From Zea mays (taxonomy: Eukaryota > Streptophyta > Magnoliopsida > Poales > Poaceae), in NCBI RefSeq assembly GCF_902167145.1, contig NC_050097.1, forward strand, positions 111,571,982-111,635,981: 64,000 nt of DNA, written 5' to 3'. Each line of letters begins with the position of its first letter. The first letter of the stretch is position 1. The notes below the pieces were generated by a model. It had not been told where the DNA came from. It worked only from the letters and a program-made list of their open reading frames with translations, and ran no database searches. Shown here one piece after another: positions 34,064 to 44,830 of the stretch. A program made the position numbers and the translations under genes.

Positions 34064-36354
34064 TCCACAAGAACCTCTCCGCCTGTGCCGTGGAAATCGA
34101 GCACCGCTCGCTGGAGTGCCAAAGCCTGAGTGCCGTTCCTTCGATCTTCACTGCCGGTGTCCCACTACCTCGACCATCGACCGGAGCTCCTACCCAACGC
34201 CGACCATCCCCCCTGCCTGCCATCGTCCTGTGTGGAAGGTAGAAGAAGAAGCAAGTTTTGCGATCTACCCCAACAGGCTACGTTTAATTGTGTTTAGATC
34301 CCCTGCAGCAACTTCTCTAGTTCAAAAATATGTATTTGAGTTCAAATAAAATGATGTTTATGTTACTAGCTTTGCAATTATTTGATAAGCAAATTTTAGT
34401 TTGTAATTCTATTTATGCCTATATTTCCTGTTATGCAATTCGAATTATGCTTGATTGGGTCGAGCGTAGTTCTCCAAATAAAAGGTAGATCAAATTTTTT
34501 AGCCAGAAATAAAATATATAATTACCTTTGCTCTTAATGTGTGATTTAGAATCAAGACTCATATGTTCATGCGCAGTATATGCATATTGACTATTCGCTA
34601 AGAAATAGTAAAGTTTCTATTACCATTGAAATAATATATTTTGTGACCATGTACATCATATGCTAAATAGTACAATTGAATCAGTAGTTCAATTTAGTTC
34701 TCTTAAAATTAAGGTTATGGAACTTCTCAATAATATTGTAATGTCTACTATAATTTCCTTTTAGAAAGAAAGAATAAAAACCCACATGCTATCCAGTAGA
34801 AATAATTAATTAGCTAATTAATCTGGCTCCATAGACTTTGTTTTAGCATTATACCTATGTTATTTTAAATGAATTTGTATAGCATGTGTTTCCATAATTT
34901 CTTTTATAAGTGTGATTTGTATGGCGTATGTTTATGTAATGGTGCATGTTTATGTAATGGTGTATGTTTATTTATTGGTGTATGTTTTCTTTTTGTATGG
35001 CGATGTGTGACGTTATTAGAAGCTGATTGTGTGGTAGAGGATCCGAGTTTGTTTGAGGACGACCCACAGGACACGTTCGAGCAAGGCAAGTGGATTCTCT
35101 CTGCATTTCTGTTTGTATCCAAATAATGCATATAATAATGTTTACTTTTTGAATATTTGCATAATTTGATGGGATTTGTCTAAATAAGATTTCCTAGAAA
35201 TACCAATCCTATTCCTCGATTACCCTGGGATAAATACTATTCTTAGCCATTTTTGCTACCGCTCAACTTGATAATTATAATGTCACTCTTTAACGATACT
35301 ATTGTTCCCAAAATGAAATTTGTATTATGATGTTAATCCGATGGTTAAACAAGATTATTTCATATTAAATGGAACATGGAGTGACCACCTAGGATAACAG
35401 TGCAACCACGAGTGCTATCATGGCTCTGGCTTTGGTAATTAACTTAATGCGCTTAGTACCTAGCAACCTTACCTGAAATATGGGCAAGAGGGGGAGCGGC
35501 AGTGGTGGCAGCTCACATTAACATGAGGACGTATTCTTGGCTAAGGTACCTCGCCCAGAGGGCCTCCACACCGACTTAGAAACCTTAGCAGGTTACTTTG
35601 TAATAAGTGTATTTTGTGAAAACCTCATAGTGGATCCCTAGCCATTCACCTCGGCAGTGTTTAAGGGTCTATACAACCCAGGCTAGATGGGATACATGGC
35701 TTGTGGGTAAAGTTGTACCACCTCTGCAGAGTATAAAACTGATATGTCAGTCGTGCTCACGGTTAAGAGCAACCTGGACCCTCACATGATAACTGAACAT
35801 AAAGATGGAGAATAAATCGTGATTCGATGATTCACAAATGGTTTGCTTAAGTGATTTCACTTAAGTGTTTTTGATGTAATCTTATGCCTTTGATTAATTG
35901 GGATATTTGGGATACACTTATTAGTAAGACAGGTGTTCCTAATAAAATATTGACCAACTAAAATGCTTACCGCTTAACCTTAGCCTTACCTTGTTAAACT
36001 TGCATAATTTCCCCCACTTGCTGAGCCCCGACCATAAGTGAGCTCACCCTTGCTAATATTTTGATCAAAGGGTGATGAAGAAGACTTTGATGGAGATTTT
36101 GATGAATACTGAGTCTACCGATGCGCCGGTCATCTTCCTGTGGGAGACTACCCATGTTATTTCTGCTATACTTTAATGATACTGTTTAAGATACTTATGT
36201 CTGGATGATGTAATAAAGTTATTCTACTCTCTTTACGTCTTTATTGCATTGTTTTTTGATATATTACACTTGTGACGTCAACATATGTGTGGAAAATGGA
36301 TCCTGGCACACATATACTATGCATTCGGTTTTGCCCCCAGAACTGGGTGTGACA
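34064..36354 (+). mobile_element. Element A 3' LTR, second part
   Basis: Continuation of the LTR begun at 7921. It contains a donor-like site (GTGGAAG|GTAGAAG near 34237), an AT-rich stretch, the acidic cassette (35020-35085), the conserved CGTGCTCACGGTTAAGAGC block (35752-35770), and the end AACTGGGTGTGACA at 36354. The following CCGCA would be the right TSD copy; the left one is lost. Confidence 0.85.
35020..35085 (+). other. Acidic exon-like cassette in A 3' LTR
   Basis: 66 bases between ACGTTATTAG and GAGCAAG|GCAAGTGG. In the shared phase it reads ADCVVEDPSLFEDDPQDTFE, with no stop. This is striking in an element whose genes carry 13 nonsense codons, though the segment is short. Confidence 0.55.
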
Positions 36355-37047
36355 CCGCACCGACCCACGGCCGGCCGCGCCAGGCCACGCGCAGGCCATG
36401 CCCAAAGCCGCACCACCAGGACCGCGCGCGCTGGGGCCATGTCTGCGCCGAGCATGCGCTGAGTCACGCCACCGGGCAGGGACCGCACCCGAGGGGCTGC
36501 ATGGGGAGGGGATCGACTAGGGAAGGAGAGAGAGAGGGGAGGGAGGAGAGGGACGACAACAACCGCTCACCGGGATCCAACCTAGGGCAAGGAGAGAGGT
36601 GGAGAGAGGTGGAAGAGAGGGAGAGGGAGGTTACTGTGCGGGAAAGAGAGAATGAGGGGGGAGGGGCGCACATAGGGTAGGTGGGGGGCACCTAGGTGTG
36701 CGCCTAGGACCGGGTTGGGTCGCGCCGCGGGTCGGGCTAGGCCGCGAGCCGAGCCGACTACCCTCTAATCGCTCTCGCCTGCTTCTAATCAAGATCATCC
36801 CGCGAATCGAACACCAAACTAAACGAACGCACGCCTAGGCACAACATCAGAGAAAATAAATATGCTCCGGCATGATGCAACAACAATATCAACTTAGGTA
36901 TTGGTTACACGCGATACGGACACCAGTCTCTATATTGCTTTGAAAATAGGAGGAATGAATGAAACTAGAAGAGAAAAAAAAGAGTAATGCCTGAATTTGT
37001 TGAATATTGGAGAAGAAAATTTATACCCACAAATTCAGGGTGTTACA
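36355..37047 (-). mobile_element. Element H 3' LTR, 5' portion
   Basis: In reverse complement it begins TGTAACACCCTGAATTTGTG at 37047, directly after a polypurine tract, and resembles the start of D. It then becomes GC-rich with a purine-rich stretch on the plus strand (about 36520-36665). Element A interrupts it at 36354/36355. The 3' portion is at 565-2090. Confidence 0.75.
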
Positions 37048-37290
37048 AATCTAACCCCCTTTACAGAATCTCGCTCTCGAGATTCAAGAAGAGGCTAGCA
37101 AGAAAATGAGATTGGTTCATTGATTTCTCATAGCTTCTTATAACTCAACTTTGACTCTGGCAAATTTAACTTGCGGACTTGTTGCTTGACCTTCAGGTGC
37201 TCGAGACCAATTGATATAAATCTTGAGGATCCACAGACGCTTCCGCTGCGCCACTTTGATCTTATTGGTTGAAGTTGATCGCGTTGTCTT
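37048..37290 (-). mobile_element. Element H internal 3' end with hairpin and polypurine tract
   Basis: On the minus strand: degenerate coding sequence that could be the remains of a chromodomain (a frameshifted ...INWSRAPEGQAT stretch), then a hairpin of GAATCTCG and CGAGATTC arms (37066-37085), then a TGTAAAGGGGG purine tract and the LTR. The right end at 37290 is cut by the LTR end I (left flank GTCTT). The rest of H is beyond the nested elements. Confidence 0.65.
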
Positions 37291-37384
37291 TGTCACACCT
37301 GGATTTAAGGGATAAAGCCGGGTGCATCTTATATGTGCGCCAAAGAAGAACATCACATATAATGACAAAGTGTATAGAGATAAA
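37291..37384 (-). mobile_element. LTR end I (X-like), interrupted by element C
   Basis: TGTCACACCTGG...AAAGCCGGGTGCATCT matches the X terminus at 8676 in the same reverse orientation. Only 94 bases remain before element C begins. The remainder should lie beyond the far end of C, outside the window. Confidence 0.75.
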
Positions 37385-38097
37385 TGTAACACCCCTGGTG
37401 TTACTGGCACTAAAAATTGAATAAATAGAACTTCGAGGGCCTAACTATGAATGTTAGAGACACAAGTAAATAGTGAGAAGGGTTCTTAACCAGTTATTCA
37501 AATAGCCGGAGTCCTATGTGCAAAGACGACATCGCGGGCGCGCGCGCGGGCGCGTTTCCCTGTTCGTGGGCCCAATCGGGCTGGTTTGAGCCCATTACTA
37601 TTCATTCCTTTTCTTTTTCTTTTTCTGCCAGGCTTAGGGAATTTATAGAAAATTCTCTAAAAATGATAAAATTATGGGTCCAATTTTACTAGACTCCTAA
37701 ATTCCTCTAGTATTTAATAAAAATAGTTCCAAGATTTTTAGCCCCAACCATGAATTATTTAGTATTTAAGAAGGCCTAAACCTAGTCTTTTGGAATTTTA
37801 GAAATTATTGGATAGCTCCAAAAATCATAGAACTTTTTGGGTAAGCTTAATTTGATAATTAGAGCCCTTGGGTGAAGTTTGACATGTTTTGGACATTGTT
37901 TGATCCGCAAACCCAAAACCCTAACTTTCTAGGTAATATTTGCCTTATTCTAGTGGAATACTGACTCAGAAAACCCTAGTTTCCCTAGTGTACCGTGAAG
38001 GAAAGTTGTATTAAAAATACAACTTGATGTATCTCTATTTTAACTACATATTCATAGCATCACATGAGAATTCATGTATATATATGGTTATGTATAG

Positions 38098-38220
38098 AAA
38101 ACGAAGAAGAAGTGAGTGTCGAAGAAGAAGAGACTGCACCACCAACTAAGACTCCACCTGTCGGGAACTGTTTTTATTTCGATATCTATGGAACAGATCC
38201 TGAATCCCCTACAACACAAG
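38098..38220 (+). other. Acidic exon-like cassette in C 5' LTR
   Basis: 123 bases between TATGTATAG and CACAAG|GCAAGCCCC. In the shared phase it encodes NEEEVSVEEEETAPP, then GNCFYFDIYGTDPESP and TTQ, close to the B peptide. The length differs from B by one codon. Confidence 0.55.
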
Positions 38221-38862
38221 GCAAGCCCCGATGCATTTACCTTTTCCTTGTGATTTTAAACTCTTTATCACTTGAATGATGCATTAGATGAAAGGAGTTG
38301 GGTGCTAAACCAATTGCTGCATTTCCTTCCTTGGAACTGTTTACCCTTCCTTGATTACCTGTTTTGTTAAAAAGTTTTCTGCTGCTTAGTCTTGCTTTCG
38401 AAAACAAAAATGTTTTGTTTTAACAAAAGATGATGCTTCAGATGGAATGGGATGTTTTCAAAAATAAAACTAGATGGTGGATCCATCATGGTCGTGATGG
38501 GTTCAACATCTGAAAAGATGTACCTCTGCTAGGTACTAAACTTTGGGATTTTAAATGATAAAGTTGAGACCGGGCGGGTGACATGCACGAGAAGAGAGTC
38601 TCAGTGTAGTGTCTCCGTCTGAGTCGATTAAGGACCGTGTCGATGTAGGCCTGATGATCGAGGACCTTTTAACTGGTCACATGCCTCATCATGGGTAAGC
38701 TTTGCCTCGGGCAGACCAATACCAGAAAGGCCAACACACAATGGGAGTGGAGAGATGGCAAGAGTAGCGTGTACCCTCCATGGCAAGAGGCTGGACGGTG
38801 GTGTATCTGTGCTCTCGGTTGGCGTGAACCCGGTCTGGTCTTGAGAAACCCAGTGGCGAGTT

Positions 38863-38894
38863 GACATATGCAAGGGTTAAGTGCTACATATGTC
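38863..38894 (+). other. Conserved hairpin in C 5' LTR
   Basis: GACATATG and CATATGTC arms with the same 16-base loop as in B. Confidence 0.7.
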
Positions 38895-39697
38895 GTGTGA
38901 TTGGAGATCCTTAGCTGAGTATTAATCTATTCGGATCGCCGTTTCTTCTCGGACATTAAGACTTGGTCACTAACTTACACGTAGCAATCCAGTAAACTAA
39001 AGGGATGATGAAAAGATGGCTAGTGTAGGCCAAGCGCTTGAACTAGGATAGATAGAACTCTAGATTCAGGTAATGACTTAACTTAACAATAAAACTGGAT
39101 TTTTAAGGATCCACTATTAGTAAGCATTTTTGCAAATAGAGTCTTTGATTCTTGAATAGCCTTACCTTGACTCCCTCAAGCCAGCATATCCTTGAGAGTC
39201 TTTTTCCTTTGTTGGGTAAGACTTGCGAAAGTACACTTCGTACTCAGGGTTTTCGAACCCATGTTGTTGTAGGAGAGGAAGCAGCGGAGTTCTGCTGTTT
39301 CTGTTCAAAGGTGGTACCCAAGGAAGAGCCCCAGCAGTGAAGGTGGTCACGGGAGGACGTTTGCCTCCCACTTTGAAATCAATAAACTTTTGTGCGGGAG
39401 GGTGTTTTGCCTCCCTGGTCTATTATAATACTTTATGCAATCATAATACCCTGATATTGTAATAATAATACTCTCTCTCCATATATGTAAATTAAATTAT
39501 TGTAATTTGCTTTCGCTAATTCTTTCCTCCGATGTGATGTAATATCTGCGTGATGTGTGAAGCGCTCTTGGGCGTAATGATGAGGATATAGTTACCGAAC
39601 TTGTCAAGTGATTATGTGCATCTATAGGGTTGTCCAAGGTCCCCTGGACAAGGACAACTATAGGTAGGCCTAATACCTTGGGAGGTTCCGTCACAGT

Positions 39698-39709
39698 TGG
39701 TATCGGAGC
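39698..39709 (+). promoter_or_regulatory. Primer-binding site of element C
   Basis: TGGTATCGGAGC two bases after the LTR, identical to the site in B; it pairs with initiator methionine tRNA apart from one base. Confidence 0.85.
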
Positions 39710-40450
39710 GAAACCCATCTCTTCAGATATTATGTAGTACTTCAAAAGAATTTTTAAACACTTACCTAGACATATTCTTTCATTCTTACCTTACCACTTT
39801 CTGGTAGTCCCTTATCTAGTATAGTTGGGTAACAGAGTGCAATATATAGAAAGTTGGAGATCAACGAAAGTCGATTCCATAATTATCAGGTTATGCATAC
39901 ATCATGTTTAAGAATATACTAATAAATCTTCCCCTCTTATGAAGATATGGCATGTACTAGGAAAACAGCACGCAAATCTACTGGACCTTTTGGCGTGCCA
40001 CAACATCAGTTAGCTTCTAGGCACGAAGGAAGTAGTAGTGGCAGTAATGACCCAGTTTGTAACATCCTGAATTTAGGGGTATAAAATTTCTTTCTTAGGA
40101 TCATCCAAATTTAGGTGTTACTCTTCTCTATCTCACTCTGGCTTCCCTCTCTCTCTAGTTTTCTCCCTCTCTTTTTCTTTTAATTAGAGTTAGTGGTATT
40201 AGTGAAGGATTATTTATTTTATTTTGCCCAAAACCTATGAGTCATGGAATGTTGCATCATATTGAGTCTAAATATTCTTTGAATTGTTGCATATATTTGA
40301 TTTGGTTTGAATTTGAAACTTGATTTCAATTTGAATTGAAAACCCTAGAGAAATTAAATAGAAAAGCAATTAGAAATTCCCTGGAAATAGAAAAAGCCAT
40401 TTCAGCCCATTTAGCCCAAGCAGGCCCAGCCTCGCGCGCCCCTTTGTGTC

Positions 40451-40471
40451 TGACAGGCGGGCCCCGCCTGT
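40451..40471 (+). other. GC-rich inverted repeat in solo LTR D
   Basis: GACAGGCGG and CCGCCTGTC arms flank GCC. Similar GGGCCC-centred palindromes are frequent in grass promoters; X has comparable blocks near 33400. It may be a promoter element. Confidence 0.45.
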
Positions 40472-41662
40472 CGGCGCATGCCTGAGCGCGCTCACTCCCC
40501 CCTCTCTCTCGCTGCACCGTGGGGCCGACCTGTCGGCGCTAGTTTCCTCGCGTGCGCCCACTCTCCCTCTCTCTGCCCCACCGTGGCCAGCCTCCTTGTC
40601 TCCGGCGAACTCTCGTCGCAGGACGGAGCGGCGCCACCGCGCCCAAGTCAGCCCTTGGCCGTTAGATCTTGGCCGTCCGTCCGAGATCGGATGGTTTAGA
40701 CTTGACCCGAGTAGATCTAATCCTAGCCCTCCGATTTGGATCTGACCGCCTCTCTCTCTTCCCCCTCCCCCGCGTCTCTGCCTCTAGGCCCGGCTGGTTA
40801 GCCTGCCCTGGCCCACTGACATCCTAGCCCAGCTAGTCAGCCATGCCCGCGCGCCGGCGCCCATACGATCTAATCTGGGCTGTTGATCTCTGATCCGATG
40901 GCTGAGATTACCCCATACCCCTTCGCGTGTGAGTTGCCCTTAAGAGCCCCTCTAGTTTTAGGAAATCAACCCGCCATCCTCTGTTTTAGCGCACAGGTCC
41001 CTGGTTTCTTTTGAATAGCCCCTTGTACTTTTATTTAATAACAGATTTAGCCCTAATTTCATATTTCATACTTTAAAACTTGTTTATTTCATATCTTTTC
41101 ATATGAACTCCAAATTTAGTGGTTTAAATTGCAAAATGTTCACAAAATTATTCTCTGTTCAAATAAAATATGACCAATTGTAATCTGTATACTTTATTTT
41201 TACACTTAGAATATAGGATTAATGTGTATGTTAATTTATTTATTTAATGAAATAAATAAAAGAAGAATCCTAGGAGTTAAAGTATATTTAAGCTTGTGAG
41301 ATTAGTGTTATGCATTACATGAATTCATTTTTGGTTTAACCTTTAGGTCTTAATGACATAAATAGAATTAGGTATGTAATTATGGATAACACTTAAACGA
41401 TAATCAAATTCCTAAATGAGAGTAGTCCATCTTATAATTTAATCTTTTCTTTGTTTAATTTCTACTTAACCTTTTTGAGCTATGTTCCAACACATAGAGA
41501 GTAATTAATCCCCAATTAGGATTAGTCCATTTTAAAAATTGATATCATTCCCCAGTACTTAATACTACACCTTTTTGAGTTGTGTGCCAATGTTTATACA
41601 TGTTTGATGTGATGTTCATTAATACCTTCCAAATGTATTGAATGTATGCTCACTTTATTTAG

Positions 41663-41728
41663 ACAACGAGCAGCTTGTGGTTCCTGAGTGTGTTGCCGAA
41701 GATCCCTCTGAGCAACAACCTGGTGAAG
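41663..41728 (+). other. Acidic exon-like cassette in D
   Basis: 66 bases between CACTTTATTTAG and GGTGAAG|GCAAGTGT. In the shared phase it reads NEQLVVPECVAEDPSEQQPG, with no stop. Same length and phase as in A and X. Confidence 0.55.
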
Positions 41729-43688
41729 GCAAGTGTCCTCAGACCTATCTTGTCCTACTTTACTTCATAATTCACTCTCCCGCATTACATTATTGAAACT
41801 TAAGGATTGACTAGTCTCTATTTACCTTACCCTTGTTTACCTTTTTGGGTTAATCATGGTTAGCTTATGCTTTTGCTTTAACTTAATCAATGAACGTGAT
41901 GTGATCTTTTATGATACGATGATGTTATCCCGATGAGGTTCCTGTGATTACTTTAGGGGGGCTCAGGCTATTTTCTGAGTACCTCTCCGTAAGGACCTGT
42001 TTGGGGAGTGACAACCCGGGATAACAGTGCAACCATGAGGGTGGAATGGGACGCCCTTAGCTGATTAATTAGAGGAACCACAGGAGTAGTTGGCTTTGCC
42101 GTAGGGCCGTCAATGGGGTCTGGGCACAGTACTTGCTCTACCGAGGCTGGCTGCAGGGGTTCTTTGTTTTGGTTTTGTTAGTCACCCTTTCTCTTGGGAG
42201 ATGTACTGTGTTTGTCAAACTAGAGAAACCTAACGGGCGGCTACGACCTCTGGGAAATCTTTGTAAAGGCTACGTAGTGAGACCCTGCTAGGTCACCTTG
42301 GTAGTGATCAATGGGGAGGCTAGAACCCTGGGCAGAATGGGAATCACGGCTTGTGGGTAAAGTGTGCAACCTCTGCAGAGTGTTAGAAACTAGTATATCA
42401 GCCGTGCTCACGGTTAAGAGCAGCCTTGGGATCCTCTTTGATTAGAAGAACTTTAGTTACTTTTATGATGATGATTAGCAATGATGGTTATAATTTTGAT
42501 CTCTGGTATTTTCTCTTGGAGGGAGTGCTTCTGGGTAATAACTGGGTTTATTACTAAAATCTGGCTCTACTCATAGTAATAAAACTTGACCAACTAAAAG
42601 CAACTGCTTAACCTTAACTCCACATATAGCTAGTCCACTTTAGCTAAACAGGACATTTGCTGAGTACGTTGATGTGTACTCACCCTTGCTTTACAAACCA
42701 CCCCACCCTAGGTTGTCCCCACTGTACTCAGTGCTCAGGAGGTGAAGATGGTAACATGGAGGACTTTGAGGAGTTTCAGGACTACGACGAGTTCTAGTTT
42801 ACTTTAGTGGCAAACCCCCAGTCAGCTGTCTGTGTAGGCTTATCTTCTATGTTTCGTTTCTCCACACTATGATATTATTGTTGAACCCTATGGATATGTA
42901 TTAGACTCTATGGATGTCTCGGACATCTTGATGTAATTAAGTACCTTTTTGTTATTTAATTTGAGCATTGTGTGATGATGTCCAATTATGTAATCATTGT
43001 GTACGTGAGTTCTGATCCTGGCACGTACATGGTTCACATTCGGTTTACCTTCCAAAACCGGGTGTGACACAATTGGAGACCTGGAAGCCAGGGTGGAACA
43101 ACTTCGGTCAGAGCTACGTCACAGGAATAGGGCATGGGAGCAGGACAGTCACCGTATAGCGGAATTGTCAGCTGAATTCAGCCGCTTACAGTACGAGATT
43201 TCAGAACGGGATTCAACCATTGATTGGGCCGTCAACTCTCGTTCGATCGCTTGGGACCGCGAAGCAAAAGCTCTAGCTCGTGTGGCAGAGCTTAGTGCGT
43301 CCCTCGAAAGCCTGCAAGTGTATTGTAATACTTTACATGAAGAAGTACATGTATTGTATGCTCGACTGCACCCGGACGTGCCTTCCGATGTTGCTGCAAT
43401 GGGAGCCAGACCATCGGGAACAGCAAATGAAGGACCTAATGGGGAGTTGGACCTTTTTAGGCCCCCTCCTTCCATGAACCTTGCTGACAAACGGTCTCCT
43501 GCAACAGGAAATGAAGTAACAAAGGATGAAGAAGACTAGAATAGTATAGTTTAGATATTATAATTATGTAAAATAAGTAATGAAGTCGAGTTGTACACTG
43601 GAATCTGTATAATTATTACATTTTGGTAATGTAATATGATGGTGTATGCTGGCATGTTATATTTTTTCCAAATGTTTCTTTGTCTCAG

Positions 43689-44830
43689 ATACCATCACGG
43701 ACTCGCACACATGATGGTGCGGGGACCTCCCGCGGTAGGGAGGATACTCCCAACCCACCACCAGTACCACCGACTTTGGCCGAGGCTATCGCTGCCCTGG
43801 TCAATGCCACCGTCGATAATACGCGCTTCTTGCACAAAATGGTGGGCAATCAGTTCCAACAGCATGGTGGGAGAGCTCCTCCTCAAGGACCGCATGAAAC
43901 AACATATTTGGAATTCTCTGAGACTCGACCCTCGCTCTTCATTAAAGCAGAAGAACCTCTAGAAGCCGATGAGTGGGTAAGAGTGATGGAATAGAAGTTT
44001 GGATTGATTCGATGCACGGAGACACAAAAGCCATTATTTGCTGCACAACAACTAAGAGGGCCTGCCAGCACTTGGTGGGCAAATTTTTCAGCAATCCAAC
44101 CGGCTGGGCATCAGATTACCTGGGAAGAATTCAAGATAGCGTTCCAGGAGCATTATGTTCCAGAGGGAGTGCTCCATATGAAATAAGAAGAGTTTATCCG
44201 GTTAAAGCAAGGGGGAGATACTGTAATGCAGTATCTCAACAAATTCAACCATCTCTCCCAGTATGCTATTGACCAAGTAAATGCGGACTTGAAGAAAAAG
44301 AATTATTTTATGAGGGGACTCAATGACAGGCTTCAGCGGAAAATGGCAACATATGCTTGGACCTCACCTATAGTAAGGCTGTCAGTACGGCACTGGCAGT
44401 GGAAGCTAAAACTGTAGGACATGGAAAATCCAAGGGGTTTGGAGGTGAAAGTTCAAATCAAGGGCCTGAGAAGAGAACCAGGATGGTGATCCAACCTTTT
44501 AACCAAAATCAATCTTTGCCTCGCCCACCTTCATTTCCATTCAAGCAGCCTATCTTTATTCGTCCCACTATTGCCCCCGCTCCTACCAATTAGACGAGTG
44601 CCCCTGGTACTCATTTCCTTGCTCTTCCCAGTTCTTCCACTGGTTGCTTCAACTGTGGAAAGTCCGAACACTTCATCAAGGACTGCCCATACCCGAAGCA
44701 AAATAAAACCAATTTCCAGCAGAATTCTAGGAACCCCAATCAAGGAAAGGGGAACACAGCTAATACTTCAATGTGCAAGAATTTCAAGAAAACTGGACGG
44801 ATTTATTATACCCAAGTAGCTACAACATCG
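43689..44830 (+). pseudogene. gag of element C, several stops and a shift
   Basis: It aligns with the B gag from just after an acceptor-like TTTGTCTCAG, but the start codon has become ATA (43689). Capsid and nucleocapsid parts are clear (PASTWWANF, EHYVPEGVLHMK, FMRGLNDRLQRKMAT; knuckle CFNCGKSEHFIKDC at about 44646-44687). Breaks: TAG 43992, TAA 44184, a frameshift near 44350, TAG 44591. After that the frame runs without interruption through the nucleocapsid into the protease, showing the gag-pol fusion layout of this family. Confidence 0.87.

Larger units (their letters stand above)
2090..36354 (+). mobile_element. Ty3/gypsy chromovirus A (5' truncated, interrupted)
   Basis: A degenerate Tekay/Del-type element on the plus strand: ORF0, gag, then pol (protease, reverse transcriptase, RNase H, integrase, chromodomain), polypurine tract and 3' LTR. 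The 3' LTR starts at 7921 (TGTAACACC), is interrupted at 8675 by solo LTR X, resumes at 34064 and ends at 36354 (GGTGTGACA). Its two halves total about 3.05 kb, close to the 3.01 kb of D. No 5' LTR or primer-binding site is present: the internal region abuts the inverted H LTR near 2090. Every reading frame carries nonsense codons or frameshifts, so the element cannot be autonomous. Confidence 0.85.
37385..39695 (+). mobile_element. 5' LTR of element C, promoter part deleted
   Basis: Starts TGTAACACCCC and ends GTTCCGTCACA. Compared with B, the first 30 or so bases are followed directly by sequence matching B from about 11074. Roughly 1.7 kb is missing, including the U3 telo-boxes and the TATA box. 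The acidic cassette (38098-38220), hairpin (38863-38894) and 3' end are present. Confidence 0.88.
40058..43069 (+). mobile_element. Solo LTR D (3.0 kb) in ORF0 of element C
   Basis: Starts TGTAACATCC and ends CGGGTGTGACA, with near-perfect TSDs CAGTT (40053-40057) and CAATT (43070-43074). It has no internal region, so it is a solo LTR left by LTR-LTR recombination. It has a GC-rich central block (40430-40930), the acidic cassette (41663-41728), the CGTGCTCACGGTTAAGAGC block (42402-42420), and a TGAGTAC/GTACTCA hairpin near 42660-42685. It belongs to the same family as H and is related to A and X. Confidence 0.92.
39947..43539 (+). pseudogene. ORF0 of element C, split by solo LTR D
   Basis: The ATG at 39947 follows CTTCCCCTCTTATGAAG, an acceptor-like sequence. 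The first exon-like part (to 40057) reads TRKTARKSTGPFGVPQHQ and ends at the TSD of D. After D (43075 on) the frame resumes: GDLEARVEQLRSELRHRN, a long coiled coil, LESLQVYCNTLHEEVHVLY, and the acidic C-terminus NEVTKDEED with stop at 43537. Apart from the 3-kb insertion it has no stop or shift, in contrast to gag and pol of the same element. It is homologous to ORF0 of B throughout. Function is unknown. Confidence 0.75.

Noticed and set aside
36520..36665. Purine-rich stretch as a possible satellite or triplex element
   Set aside because: It is the complement of the CT-rich leader usual in these LTRs; no regular repeat period.
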